A stretch of 64,000 nt of DNA from JAXLYE01 sp046351595. Its GTDB lineage: Bacteria; Myxococcota_A; Polyangia; Palsa-1104; JAEUJZ01. Below the pieces are notes generated by a model that was not told the DNA's origin, made no database searches, and worked only from the letters and a program-made list of their open reading frames with translations. Position 1 is the first letter of the stretch, and every line of letters begins with the position of its first letter. Below, one piece after another: positions 43,358 to 52,362 of this stretch. The translations under genes were made by a program, and so were the position numbers. Where the stretch lies: positions 124,001-188,000 of the forward strand of contig JAXLYE010000006.1 in the NCBI GenBank assembly GCA_046351595.1, written 5' to 3'.

Positions 43358-44749
43358 ATGCTCGGTCTGTCCCATCGCATCCGCCGCTTCTTTGCGGCCT
43401 CGGAGTCGGGTGCGCGCTGGGTGTCGCTGCCCCAGGTGCGAGAGCTCGCACAGGCCCATGACGCCGAGGCGTTCCAGCGACACACGCAGCTCCACCTGGC
43501 CTTCCTCGGTCGGCTCTGCGCCGCGATCTGCATCGCCGGAGCGCTGCTGTGGTGGCCTGTCGACTGGATCATCTACGGCCAGTCGATCCGCCAGCACGGG
43601 CCGCCGCAGGCGTTTCGCGTGACCATCTGTGTCCTGTGCGCCCTGTACCTGCTCGGGTCGCGGCGTCCGTTCTTCCTGCGCAACTCGATCTGGCTCCTCA
43701 CCGCGATGGTGGCGGGGGTGATGGCCACGCTGGGGGCGACCGCCGGTGCGCAGGGCGGACTGGAGCAGCCCTGGTATCACCTGGCCTACCCGCTGCTGAC
43801 GGTGTCGATGCTGTTCCCGGCGCCGCTGCGACAGCGGATCGTGCTGGTGACGATGCAGGCGCTGGGCTCTCTGGGCGGGCTGCTGCTGCCGCACCCCGAA
43901 AACTGGTCGTCGCCCTATCTGCCGCTCAGCCTGAGCATGGTGTTCCTGGTTTCCGGGGTCAGCACGGCGCTCGGTCACTATGCCTACCTGCTGTTCAGCG
44001 ACAACTTCCGGCAGGCGCAGGCGCTGGCCCGCAGCGCCGCCGAGCTCGAGGACCGCGTCGTCGAGAAGACGCAGGATCTGCGCGATCTGCTCGCGCACTC
44101 CGAGGGCGTGCTGGACAAGGAGCGGGCCCGCATCTCGCGCGATCTGCACGACGAGCTCGGGCAAGAGCTGACCGCCCTGCGCTTCGCGGTGGCCCTGACC
44201 CACGAGCACTTCCTGCGCGACCCCCAGGCCATCGAGAAGAACCTGCGGGAGCTTGAGCACATCCTGCAGCGCGCCCGCAAGACCCTGCGCGGGCTGGTCT
44301 CGGAGCTGCGCCCGCTGCTGCTCGACGATCTGGGGCTGCGCGCTGCCGCAGAGTGGCTGGCCCAGCGCGTCGTCGAGCGCGCGGGCCTGTCCTGCGACGT
44401 GCAGATCAGCGGCGAGGACAAAGACCTGTCCTCCGAGCTCGCCGTCACCGCCTACCGCCTGCTGCAAGAGGCGCTGACCAACGTCGCCCGGCACGCGCAG
44501 GCGACCCGGGTGCAGATCGTGGTGCAGGTCTTCAGCGATCGCCTGGAGCTTAGCGTGACCGATGATGGCGTCGGCTTTGACCCGGCGCAGCGTGGGCCCG
44601 GCCTGGGGCTGCTCGGCATGCGTGAGCGGGCGCTGGCCCTGGGCGCGCAGCTCGTCGTGCGCAGCAGCCCGGGCGCGGGGACCGAGATCCGCTGCAGCCT
44701 GCCGCGCGCGCCCAGCACGGTCATCACGCAGTCGGCTGCGAGCCCGTGA
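43358..44749 (+). CDS. NarX-type membrane sensor histidine kinase (HisKA_3)
   Basis: A 463-residue kinase. The N-terminal half has about five membrane helices (roughly 50-215), with no large periplasmic domain, then a short coiled coil (about 220-255). The dimerisation/phosphorylation motif of the HisKA_3 class is ISRDLHDELGQELTALRF, with His264. The HATPase domain ends with DDGVGFD and GLGLLGMRERALALGA, typical of NarX/DegS kinases. It pairs with the divergent NarL-type regulator. The membrane part may sense a small molecule or membrane state. Confidence 0.93.
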   Translation: MLGLSHRIRRFFAASESGARWVSLPQVRELAQAHDAEAFQRHTQLHLAFLGRLCAAICIAGALLWWPVDWIIYGQSIRQHGPPQAFRVTICVLCALYLLGSRRPFFLRNSIWLLTAMVAGVMATLGATAGAQGGLEQPWYHLAYPLLTVSMLFPAPLRQRIVLVTMQALGSLGGLLLPHPENWSSPYLPLSLSMVFLVSGVSTALGHYAYLLFSDNFRQAQALARSAAELEDRVVEKTQDLRDLLAHSEGVLDKERARISRDLHDELGQELTALRFAVALTHEHFLRDPQAIEKNLRELEHILQRARKTLRGLVSELRPLLLDDLGLRAAAEWLAQRVVERAGLSCDVQISGEDKDLSSELAVTAYRLLQEALTNVARHAQATRVQIVVQVFSDRLELSVTDDGVGFDPAQRGPGLGLLGMRERALALGAQLVVRSSPGAGTEIRCSLPRAPSTVITQSAASP

Positions 44750-44839
44750 CAGGCCCAAGGCGTCCTCGGGAGCCGCGCAGGAGGACGCGGATCGCTTCGC
44801 CGCAGCCCCGCGACGCTACGCTGTGATAAGAAGGCGCCC

Positions 44840-45469
44840 ATGCGTATCGCTCTGTCCCCCAGGCTCTCATCCCCAAAAACCCTCCGCTCCGGTCTCTCTG
44901 TTTCGATCGCTCTCTCGCTGTGTGTGACGCAAGCGGTCGCCTTCACGAGCGGCTGCCACAGTCCCGAGGACGAGGTCGTCGCAGCCGAGGACGCGGGCAC
45001 GCCGCCCGACCTCTTGACCCGCGCGGCGGCGGATGTCGAGCTCACGGCCGCGGACTTCACGTGCATCCTGAAGTGGCCCAAGGTGCGGCAGTTCCGCATC
45101 ACCAACAAGCTGCGCAACCCGGATGAGAGCCTCGCGGTCGCCAACAGCCCGGGCCTGTCCGACTATCCGGTGGGCACCTTGATCCAGCTCGTCCCGACCG
45201 AGGCCATGGTCAAGCGCCGCTCCGGGTTCAGCAGCAAGACCAATGACTGGGAGTTCTTCAGCCTGCAGGTCACGCGCGACGCCACGACCATCCTGGCCCG
45301 CGGCACCGATCAGGTGATCAACCAGTTTGGCGGCAACTGTCTGAACTGCCACGCCAAAGCAGAGCGGAAGTTCGACTTCCTGTGCGAGAAGACCCACGGC
45401 TGCGATCCGCTGCCGATCGGCGACGACGTCATCCAGAAGATCCAGGACGCCGATCCGCGCTGTCAGTAA
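44840..45469 (+). CDS. Secreted lipoprotein with a single haem-binding motif, cytochrome P460-like
   Basis: A 209-residue protein whose signal sequence ends FTSGC (Cys39), suggesting a lipoprotein. A c-type haem motif, Cys-Leu-Asn-Cys-His, occurs near residue 165-170 and is followed by two further Cys in a short tail (FLCEKTHGC). The upstream beta-rich domain with YPVGTLIQL and a Lys/Trp-containing SSKTNDWEFF strand recalls the cytochrome P460/c'-beta fold, where haem is bound near the C-terminus; this assignment is my inference. GAAGG precedes the ATG. It follows the sensor kinase by about 90 bases on the same strand. Confidence 0.75.
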   Translation: MRIALSPRLSSPKTLRSGLSVSIALSLCVTQAVAFTSGCHSPEDEVVAAEDAGTPPDLLTRAAADVELTAADFTCILKWPKVRQFRITNKLRNPDESLAVANSPGLSDYPVGTLIQLVPTEAMVKRRSGFSSKTNDWEFFSLQVTRDATTILARGTDQVINQFGGNCLNCHAKAERKFDFLCEKTHGCDPLPIGDDVIQKIQDADPRCQ

Positions 45470-45657
45470 CCGTCGACAGGCGCTCCCTCGCACGTTCCCT
45501 CCGAGACAGTCTGCCCGTTGCCTCCAGATCCCTCTCTCCGCAGCGCAGCGCGGCACCACGCGCGGCGCGGGCGGGTCCTGGCCCTTCTCCGCGAACAAGC
45601 GGCGGTGCCATAATCCAGCGGGGGGACGCTCGGTCGTTCCTGTGCAGAGGTGCCGCG

Positions 45658-47025
45658 ATGATCTGGAGCCGCACGCCTTCGCCCGTGCGCCGTAAGCGCC
45701 GCTTTCATTCCGGAATACAAGGAGCTCTGCGCCCGGGGAGCCTGCCGCTGCTCGCCGCCTCGCTGCTCGCCCTCGCGGTGCCCAGGCAGGCGGCCGGCCA
45801 CGGCGGGACGCTGCCGCTGGCGCAGCAGATCCTGGTCCGTAACGGCGAGATGCTCGTGGCCACGCCGCAGTGGGGCCTGTTCATCGGGCGGGAAGGCGGC
45901 GAGTGGCGCTGGGTCTGCGATGAGGTGATCAGCCAAAGCCTGTCGCCGGTGCTCGCCCTCTCGAGCGACGGGCAGACGCTGTACGCGACCGACGTCACCG
46001 GGCTCACGATCTCGACGGACGGAGGCTGCAGCTGGAACCCCGCGACCGGCACGCTCGCGGGGTTCACGGTCGTGGGAGTCGTCGCGGATCCGGTGCAGCC
46101 GGGTCGCGCGTACGCGCTGGGAACGGACTTCCAGACCGGAACCCAGACCGGCTTGTGGAAGACGGAGGATCGCGGCAAGACCTGGACGCTCCAGGTGCCG
46201 ATCGCGGGGCAGCAGGCGGCCGGGCTCACGATCTCTGCGGACGGACAGAAGATCGGGATGATCACCGTGACCAGCACGACGCCGCGCAGCTCCACGCTGA
46301 CCGAAGCGGCGCCCGCAGGATTACCCCAGAGCCGCGTCCTCCTGCTCTCGCTCGACGGGCACCCGCTCATCTCCGCGGCGCCCTTACGGTATGAGGGAAC
46401 CACCCTCTACCTGCGCAGCAGCACCGACGCCGGCCACGCGCTGCACCGGCTGGACGGGACGACAGCGACGGTGCCGACGCGGCTGCTCACGACCAAGGCG
46501 CCGATCTATGAGCTCGCGCGACAGCCGCAGACCAATACGCTGCTGGCCGCGACGCGCGAGGGGCTCTACCAGCAGCAGCCCGATCAGTCCTTCAAGCTGC
46601 TGCCCACCCTGTCGGGGAGCTGGTGCCTCTCGGTCCAGGGCAGCACCTTGTACTCGTGCGCCTGGAACTTTGCGCCCGATCAGGCGGCGATCGCCAAGCT
46701 GGGGCCGGATCTGTCCACCTTCGTGCCCGCGTTCCGCTTCGGCGACACCCTGGGACCGATCGACTGCCCGGCGAACACGCCCAGCGCCAGGGTCTGCCCC
46801 GCGGTCTGGCTGGGCTACTCCGCGCAGCTCAAGGACACGCCGGAGATGCCTACGCAGCCGATCGCCCCTGACCTTGGCACTGCGACCGCAATGAGTACCG
46901 GCAGCTGCACGATCGGAGCCCGATCCCGCGGCCCGCTGGGCGTGGGCGTACTCGCGCTGTTCGCAGCGGCCGTCCTGATCGGTCGACGCAGGCGGACGAC
47001 CGCGCCAGCGGATCGGACGCGCTGA
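45658..47025 (+). CDS. BNR/sialidase-like repeat protein with MYXO-CTERM-type sorting tail
   Basis: A 455-residue secreted protein from ATG 45658 (AGAGG upstream). After a basic N-terminus and a signal segment (about 28-46) come BNR-type repeats: LTISTDGGCSWNPATG, GLWKTEDRGKTWTLQ, characteristic of beta-propellers such as Ycf48/sialidase-like proteins. The C-terminus has a Cys in GSCTIGA, a hydrophobic helix (LGVGVLALFAAAVLI) and Arg-rich tail (GRRRR): the arrangement of MYXO-CTERM proteins, which are thought to be cut by a myxosortase and anchored at the outer surface. No sialidase Asp-box catalytic set is evident. Confidence 0.8.
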   Translation: MIWSRTPSPVRRKRRFHSGIQGALRPGSLPLLAASLLALAVPRQAAGHGGTLPLAQQILVRNGEMLVATPQWGLFIGREGGEWRWVCDEVISQSLSPVLALSSDGQTLYATDVTGLTISTDGGCSWNPATGTLAGFTVVGVVADPVQPGRAYALGTDFQTGTQTGLWKTEDRGKTWTLQVPIAGQQAAGLTISADGQKIGMITVTSTTPRSSTLTEAAPAGLPQSRVLLLSLDGHPLISAAPLRYEGTTLYLRSSTDAGHALHRLDGTTATVPTRLLTTKAPIYELARQPQTNTLLAATREGLYQQQPDQSFKLLPTLSGSWCLSVQGSTLYSCAWNFAPDQAAIAKLGPDLSTFVPAFRFGDTLGPIDCPANTPSARVCPAVWLGYSAQLKDTPEMPTQPIAPDLGTATAMSTGSCTIGARSRGPLGVGVLALFAAAVLIGRRRRTTAPADRTR

Positions 47026-47549
47026 GGTCCGCGGCTCCGGCCGCCGTTCCCTGCGTTCCGATGTGCGCCTGGGCACACCTCTTCCATTCGAACGACTGCG
47101 CCGCCCTCGAAATCCCCAGGAAAATCAATCAGAAGTTCATATGCAAATGGTATCTGTATATCAACTTATGTTCTCATTCCTTGGCGGAAAACAGGTGACC
47201 TTACGCCAGCGAATGCCTGACTGGGGAAGGGTATTAAAGGGTGGTATGTATCCACACTTCCCTATCACGAAACAACGATTCCTGTTGCATTTTTGTGTGC
47301 CTTTGCAAAAGCAAGGGAGATCCCTTACAGTCTGAAGTACACTGACTGTGACCAGAGACGAGGCCGTAAGAGGGGGCGGCCTCCACTGGTGTCGGGTCCT
47401 GGGCGTCGCTTGCCCAGTGCCCTCGTCCGGCGGTCACGGCCGGCGGGAAGATCTCGGCTTCGGGGCCGAACGGGGCGCCGATAACAGGTGATTTGCGCGG
47501 TCTGAATGCTTCTAAACTCCTGACAGGAATGTAAATAAGGAGGGATCGT
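47026..47549. promoter_or_regulatory. AT-rich island with nested inverted repeats upstream of the LVIVD-like gene
   Basis: Bases about 47105-47345 are markedly AT-richer than anything nearby. The following stretch carries AAGGGA-GA-TCCCTT (47313-47326), ACAGTC/GACTGT (47327-47332 with 47344-47349) and GAGGCCG/CGGCCTC (47360-47366 with 47377-47383). No convincing gene is present; a 90-codon frame over the AT-rich part resembles nothing. A regulated promoter with a structured leader is likely, or a short acquired segment. Confidence 0.5.
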
Positions 47550-49133
47550 ATGGGGCGTAGGAAGAATCTGCTGCTTGGCTCTTTGTCGATTGGTATCGCG
47601 CTTTCTGGATTGAGCTGCATTGAACCTGTTCAGGATGTCGCGAACGTCGCGAATGAATCCAACTTCAAGAGGGGCAAAGCCGAGCAGAAGAACATCCGCT
47701 GGGTCGGGCACAACGACCTGCAGGCTCGCTCGGCATACCAGCCGACGATTCACAAGCAGGGGAACCGCTACATCGCCTATGTCGGTCACCACACCGGCCT
47801 GGTGCTGAATCCGATCAACGGCGTCACGGAGTTTAGCGGCACGTCGATCGTGGACGTGACCGATCCGCGGCGTCCGCAGTACCTCGCGCACATCCCCGGG
47901 GTCGATGCCGTCGCCGGCGGCTTCTCCGAGTCCGGCGGCGCGCAGATGACGCGCGTCTGCAGCGGCGACGTGCTCCCGCAGGGCACGCCGGGCAAGACGT
48001 ACCTCTTGCGCTCCCTCGGCAGCATCTCGCACCAGATCTGGGACGTCACCAACCCCGCCAGCCCCTCCCTCCTCAGCACCGTCATGAGCGGGCTGACGAA
48101 CACGCACAAGAACTACTGGGAGTGCGAGACCGGCATCGCGTACCTGGTGGCCGGCGCCGGCGCGGGCTCGCCCAATCCGGACGGCTGGAAGGTCAACCAG
48201 CACATGGTGATCTTCAACCTCGCCAACCCGGCGGCGCCGCAGTACATCCGCGACTTCGGCATGGCGGGCACCAACCCCACCAGCGCCCTGCCGGTCCCCG
48301 CGGGCGCGAGCCTCCACGGTCCGATCTCGGTCCCCAGCAAGAACCGCATCTACCTGGCGATGGGCGTCAACCGCAGCGGCAACATCCAGATCCTCGATCG
48401 CAGCAAGGTGCTGCCGCCGCCGTGGGGCAACGCGGTGATCTCGGATCCGGTGCGTCCGACCGACGCCGAGCTCCAGGCCGCGCAGCTCGGGCTCCTGCAG
48501 ATGCCGTCCGATGCGGGCGCGCACACCACGCTGCCGCTGTTCGACATCCCGATCCCCGCTTTCGCGAACCACACCAACCCGCGCGCCGGCCTGCGCAACC
48601 TGATCGTGATGGTCTCGGAGTCCTTCAACGCACGCTGCCAGGACTTCCCGCAGCTGGCCTCGATCATCGACGCGACCGAAGAGAAGCGCATGTGGCCGCT
48701 GTCGACGATGATGGTCGACGAGCGCACCGGCAACCCGCCCTTCTGCTCGCGCGGCGCCCGCTTCGCCGCCCACTCCACCAACGAGTCGTTCTACGCGCCG
48801 TGGTACGGCAAGCTGATCGCCACCTCGTGGTTCAACGCCGGCACGCGCATCTGGGACATCCGCGATCCGTACCACCCGCAGGAGGTCGCCTACTTCATCC
48901 CGCCGACCAACGACAAGACGTCGGTGACCTGTGCCCCGGGCAGCAACCCGCCGAGCGACTGCAAGGCCAACGTCATGACCAACAACGTCGAGCTCGACGA
49001 CCGCGGTCTGATCTACGCCGTCGATCGCGCCAACAGCGGCATGGACATCCTGGCCCTCAGCGGCTCGGCCGCGAACATCGCCAGCCCCAACAACTACGGC
49101 AGCTACCACGACCTGAGCGGCGACGACGACTAG
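47550..49133 (+). CDS. LVIVD-repeat-like secreted lipoprotein
   Basis: A 527-residue protein with AAGGAGGG five bases before the ATG. The signal ends SGLSC (Cys23). Repeats such as TSIVDVTDPRRPQYLAHI, HQIWDVTNPASPSLLS and IWDIRDPYHPQEVAYF match the LVIVD pattern, a beta-propeller type found in surface proteins. Several His and Asp residues (HNDLQ, HTTLPLFDIP) could bind metal, but no enzyme class is evident. The long upstream AT-rich region suggests specific control. Confidence 0.82.
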   Translation: MGRRKNLLLGSLSIGIALSGLSCIEPVQDVANVANESNFKRGKAEQKNIRWVGHNDLQARSAYQPTIHKQGNRYIAYVGHHTGLVLNPINGVTEFSGTSIVDVTDPRRPQYLAHIPGVDAVAGGFSESGGAQMTRVCSGDVLPQGTPGKTYLLRSLGSISHQIWDVTNPASPSLLSTVMSGLTNTHKNYWECETGIAYLVAGAGAGSPNPDGWKVNQHMVIFNLANPAAPQYIRDFGMAGTNPTSALPVPAGASLHGPISVPSKNRIYLAMGVNRSGNIQILDRSKVLPPPWGNAVISDPVRPTDAELQAAQLGLLQMPSDAGAHTTLPLFDIPIPAFANHTNPRAGLRNLIVMVSESFNARCQDFPQLASIIDATEEKRMWPLSTMMVDERTGNPPFCSRGARFAAHSTNESFYAPWYGKLIATSWFNAGTRIWDIRDPYHPQEVAYFIPPTNDKTSVTCAPGSNPPSDCKANVMTNNVELDDRGLIYAVDRANSGMDILALSGSAANIASPNNYGSYHDLSGDDD

Positions 49134-49405
49134 CCGCCGCTCCCGGCTGAGCCGCCGCCGCTCCCGCCGCTCCCTTCCGTTCACTCCCTTCCGTTCACAT
49201 CCAACGGTGCCCCCCTCGGCCTGATCGAAGGACTCGATCCGGGCCGCGGTCAGGTTCAGCTTCCGCGTCGTGCGGTTCTGCCCGCGTCGGCTGCCGCCCG
49301 GGCGGGTCGGAGAGGTGAAGACGGGACGCGGAGCTCGTGCAGCCCCCGCGCGTTCCCCAGCGGTTTCCCTTGATCTGCGAACCGCGGCATCGCCTTGGGG
49401 AATGA

Positions 49406-50215
49406 TTTGGGATCGTCCTCGACGGGGGAGTGATTGTCTTCGAGCTGCTGACCGGGCGGCTGCCGTTCGAGGCGCAGAGCGTCGGGCAGCTGATCGGAAT
49501 GCACCTGTTCAAGGAGCCGCCGCGCGTGCGCGAGCTCGCGCCGTCGGTGCCCGAGGCGCTGGCGGAGCGCGTGCAGGCCATGCTCGCCAAGGAGAAGGCC
49601 GCGCGGCCGACGATGCGCGAGCTGCAGCGCGAGTTCGAGCGCATGCTGCGCGCCGGCACCTCGGAGCCGGGCACCGAGCCGCCCGCGACGCCGGGACCGC
49701 TCGCCCCGACCGCATCACCGGCCGCGTCCGCGCCCGCCAGGAGCAGCGAGGCGGGTCCGGGCGCGCGCGGCGGCTCCAGGCTGCTGCTGGCGGCTGGCGC
49801 GCTGACGCTGCTCGGCGGGGCCGGGGCGCTGGCCCTGCGCCTGCGCGCCTCGCCGGTCGTGACGGAGAAGCCGGTTCCGGTCGTGACGCATGCCGCGGAC
49901 GCCGGGCTCGCGGCGGCCCCGCCTCGGGCGCGGATCCGGTGGTCGGTCACCAGCCAGCCCGCCGGGGCCACCGTCCTCCGCGCCGAAGACGGGCAGATCA
50001 TGGGCAAGACCCCGTGGGAATACGAGGATCTGCAAGCGCCGGGCGAGGCGCGGCTGCTCCTGCGGTACGACGGGTTCGTCGAGGAGCCGGTGACGCTGCC
50101 GCGGGACCGCGACGCCGCGGTGCAGCGGCGCCTCCATCCCATCAAGCTCTCTCTGCCCGCACCGACGACGCCGCACGCCGGGGCGCCTCCGCCGAGGAAT
50201 AGGCCCGGACGCTAG
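49406..50215 (+). pseudogene. Ser/Thr kinase C-terminal fragment with membrane helix and PEGA-like domain
   Basis: The frame opens after a stop at 49403 and becomes kinase-like at GVIVFELLTGRLPFEA (from 49427), the alpha-F helix and remaining C-lobe: LFKEPPRVRELAPSVP, then KEKAARPTMRELQREFE. It goes on with a Pro/Ala linker, a membrane helix (SRLLLAAGALTLLGGAGALAL), and a PEGA-like domain (SVTSQPAGATVLR, TPWEYEDL). The N-lobe, catalytic loop and activation segment are absent. In frame GTG 49430 could start translation, but such a product would lack kinase activity. It supplies what the fragment at 39302-40006 lacks. Confidence 0.8.
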
Positions 50216-50253
50216 CTGCTCGACGCAGGAACCCCTCGCCGCGCGGGCCGCGC

Positions 50254-50517
50254 TCAGCGTCGGAACGCAGCGCTGAGGACGCGCAGCACCAGCAGCAGCA
50301 CCACCGCGCCCGCGAACGCCACCAGGATCGTTCCCGGAATCCCCTTGAGCGGGATCCGCACGCCCAGCGCCCGGAACAGGTGGCTGCCGATGAACGCACC
50401 AAGGACGCCGATGATGATGTCCCCGACGAGGCCGAAGCCCCGCCCCATCACCAGCGAGGCGAGCCAGCCGGCGACCAGGCCGACCAGGATCCAGATGAGC
50501 AGCGCCGTGAGTGTCAT
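50254..50517 (-). CDS. Transglycosylase-associated (GlsB/YeaQ/YmgE-type) small membrane protein
   Basis: An 87-residue protein with three membrane helices: LTALLIWILVGLVAGWLASLVM, then a Gly-rich DIIIGVLGAFIGSHLF helix and a third Leu/Val helix. The GxxxG pattern and size match the GlsB/YeaQ/YmgE family, stress-related inner membrane proteins of unclear function. GGAGG five bases before ATG 50517 decides the start. It is convergent with the kinase fragment. Confidence 0.9.
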   Translation of the reverse strand: MTLTALLIWILVGLVAGWLASLVMGRGFGLVGDIIIGVLGAFIGSHLFRALGVRIPLKGIPGTILVAFAGAVVLLLVLRVLSAAFRR

Positions 50518-50700
50518 GGGTCCCTCCGAACCACGTCCTTGCCCTGCGCCCGCGCCACCCGACGCGAGGCCACACCGTATCATGCCACAGGCGCGGCACC
50601 CTCCGCCCCGAACGGGTGCGCGGAATGCACGCCTTGTCCGCTCTTTCCGCCGACCCTTATGGTCAGACCGTACGCTTGGTACTCTTGAGGGGTGCCGACC

Positions 50701-51639
50701 ATGCCCACCATACGCTTAGCCTCTGCCCTCGTAGTCACCATCGGCCTGTGCGGAATGCTTGCGTGCCAGCGCGATCCGTCGATCGAAGAGGCGTGTACCG
50801 AGCTCGCAAAGTCGTCCTGCGAGCTGCTGCAGCGCTGCGACCCGGACACCCTCAACCGCGTCTACGGAGACTCGGCCACGTGCACGGTGCGCCAGCAGCT
50901 GGGCTGTACCTACCAGTTCCCCGCGAACAGCCGCACGACCACGCAGAGCTTCGTCGACTGTGCGCACGCCCTGTCCGCGGCCGCATGCAGCCAGGTGCTG
51001 GTGAACCAGGCGGTGGTGCTCACCAACCTCACCGCGTGCCGCCCGCAGCCGGGCGGCCAGAGCAACGGCACCCTGTGCTACGCCGACAGCCAGTGCCAGA
51101 GCACCTTCTGCAACAAGGGAACGCTGGGCGGCCTGTGCGGAGCGTGCGCCAAGCGCGCCGCGGTCGACGAGGACTGCAACGCCACTGCGTGCGACTACGG
51201 ACTGATCTGCGCGCAGCAGGGCGGTCAGCCGAACCGCTGTGTCCCGGCCTCCACGGCGGCGCTGGGAGAGAGCTGCGATCAGACGGCGCGCTGCCAGGCG
51301 GGCCTGATCTGCGTCGGCCAGAAGTGTGCGGCGACCCTCAAGGCCGGCGACGCGTGCATACCCGGCCAGGGCAGCGACGCCTGCGATCGCCCCCAGGGTC
51401 TGTACTGCGATCAGAACGCCCAGCGCTGCGCCGCCACGCAGTATGTAAAAGCGGGACAGGCGTGCGGCGGCGGCGCGCAGAACCAGCGCACCACCTGCTC
51501 GGGCAGCTCCCGGTGCATCAACGATCAGATCTGCCTCGGGCCTGCCGGCGACGGACAGAGCACCGTCTACAGCTGTCTCCCTCCGGCCATCGCGGCAAAC
51601 CGAGTGTGTACCCTTCCCGATCCGAAGCTCTGCATGTGA
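50701..51639 (+). CDS. Cys-rich secreted lipoprotein
   Basis: A 312-residue protein from ATG 50701 (GAGGGG eight bases upstream). The signal ends GMLAC (Cys22). The mature part contains about 30 cysteines in a regular pattern, e.g. SQCQSTFCNK, CDYGLIC, ARCQAGLICVGQKC, resembling Dickkopf- or EGF-like Cys-rich modules common in myxobacterial secreted proteins. Disulfide-stabilised and presumably exposed at the surface; no enzymatic role seen. Confidence 0.8.
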   Translation: MPTIRLASALVVTIGLCGMLACQRDPSIEEACTELAKSSCELLQRCDPDTLNRVYGDSATCTVRQQLGCTYQFPANSRTTTQSFVDCAHALSAAACSQVLVNQAVVLTNLTACRPQPGGQSNGTLCYADSQCQSTFCNKGTLGGLCGACAKRAAVDEDCNATACDYGLICAQQGGQPNRCVPASTAALGESCDQTARCQAGLICVGQKCAATLKAGDACIPGQGSDACDRPQGLYCDQNAQRCAATQYVKAGQACGGGAQNQRTTCSGSSRCINDQICLGPAGDGQSTVYSCLPPAIAANRVCTLPDPKLCM

Positions 51640-51862
51640 AGCACGCGGTCCTTTCGCCGCGGCCTCGCCGCAGCGTACGACGCACCATCCCGACCGCACC
51701 CGTCCCGACGTACCGCGGAACGCTTCCCGCAGCCCATCCGGGATGGGGGACATTTAGCCGGCCAACATCTGCGATGACCTGGCTCGTCGGAGAAGCGGTG
51801 CTGCGGATGGGTTGCGGACCTGTTGCGGCTAGATTCAGTGCCGCGGCAGCTGGCTCGACAGA

Positions 51863-52027
51863 GCCGCGCTGGACCCAAGAGCTGAGCGTGCTCGGGGCCA
51901 CGCCCAGCTCGGTGGCGGCGGCGCTGAGGGAGCGGTGCTGCTCAGCAACCAGTTTAACGGCCTCTCGTTTGAACTCCGGACTGAACCATCGACGACCCAT
52001 CGGACGCCTCCTTGCGGAGGTCTTCAT
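51863..52027 (-). pseudogene. IS3/IS911-type OrfA transposase, N-terminal remnant
   Basis: About 55 codons from ATG 52027: after a short basic start comes GRRWFSPEFKREAVKLV and LSAAATELGVAPSTLSSWV, the helix-turn-helix of IS3-family OrfA proteins. The remaining OrfA (leucine zipper) and OrfB (integrase) are absent, and no inverted repeats were found. A dead remnant. Confidence 0.8.
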
Positions 52028-52221
52028 CCGCAGACCCAGGTAGTAACCGACCGCATCGGCTGCGTCTGCGGGGCCGGCGAGCGGGCGAGCCCAGAATGTA
52101 CCCAGGAGGCTCTGGTTGTCGGTGTCCTCCACCTCAAACTCCTTGGGCTGCCGCGGCGTCTTCAGAAGGACCGCCTGCACGTCGTCACTCCCGATGCGCA
52201 GCAGGGCGCGAGCGAGCACCT

Positions 52222-52332
52222 CGTGCTCTTCCCCGAACCCTGGATCCCGATCAGGATGACCGCCTCCTTCCCGAACCGTACCGCGTATCGCACAGTTCCC
52301 GCGCTGCTCCCAGACACGACGCGCTCACCCAT
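52222..52332 (-). pseudogene. P-loop ATPase/kinase, N-terminal remnant
   Basis: From ATG 52332 the frame reads MGERVVSGSS and then AVILIGIQGSGKST, a perfect Walker A loop in the setting of small bacterial P-loop kinases (polynucleotide kinase-like). After the Thr codon at 52222 the frame loses homology. Too short for any function; probably the start of a deleted gene. Confidence 0.6.
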
Positions 52333-52362
52333 GCCGCCGCAGCACGCTCCCTGCCACCCCGG

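Larger units (their letters stand above)
51640..52362. other. Stretch of gene debris between the Cys-rich lipoprotein and the LysR gene
   Basis: No intact gene. It contains an IS3-type transposase N-terminal scrap (51863-52027) and a P-loop kinase N-terminal scrap (52222-52332), both on the minus strand and listed separately. A 233-codon minus-strand frame (51518-52219) spans the transposase scrap but is otherwise not protein-like. This looks like an old insertion/deletion site. Confidence 0.6.

Noticed and set aside
47063..47335. 90-codon open frame in the AT-rich island
   Set aside because: No ribosome site, no family resemblance, and it overlaps inverted repeats; the region reads better as regulatory DNA.
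49195..49400. Minus-strand KLNLTAARIESF segment resembling a lanthipeptide leader
   Set aside because: No start codon or ribosome site, no Cys/Ser/Thr core before a stop, and no modification enzymes nearby.
51518..52219. 233-codon minus-strand frame as a complete transposase gene
   Set aside because: Only about 50 residues resemble IS3 OrfA; the remainder is antisense to the Cys-rich lipoprotein gene or unrelated sequence.
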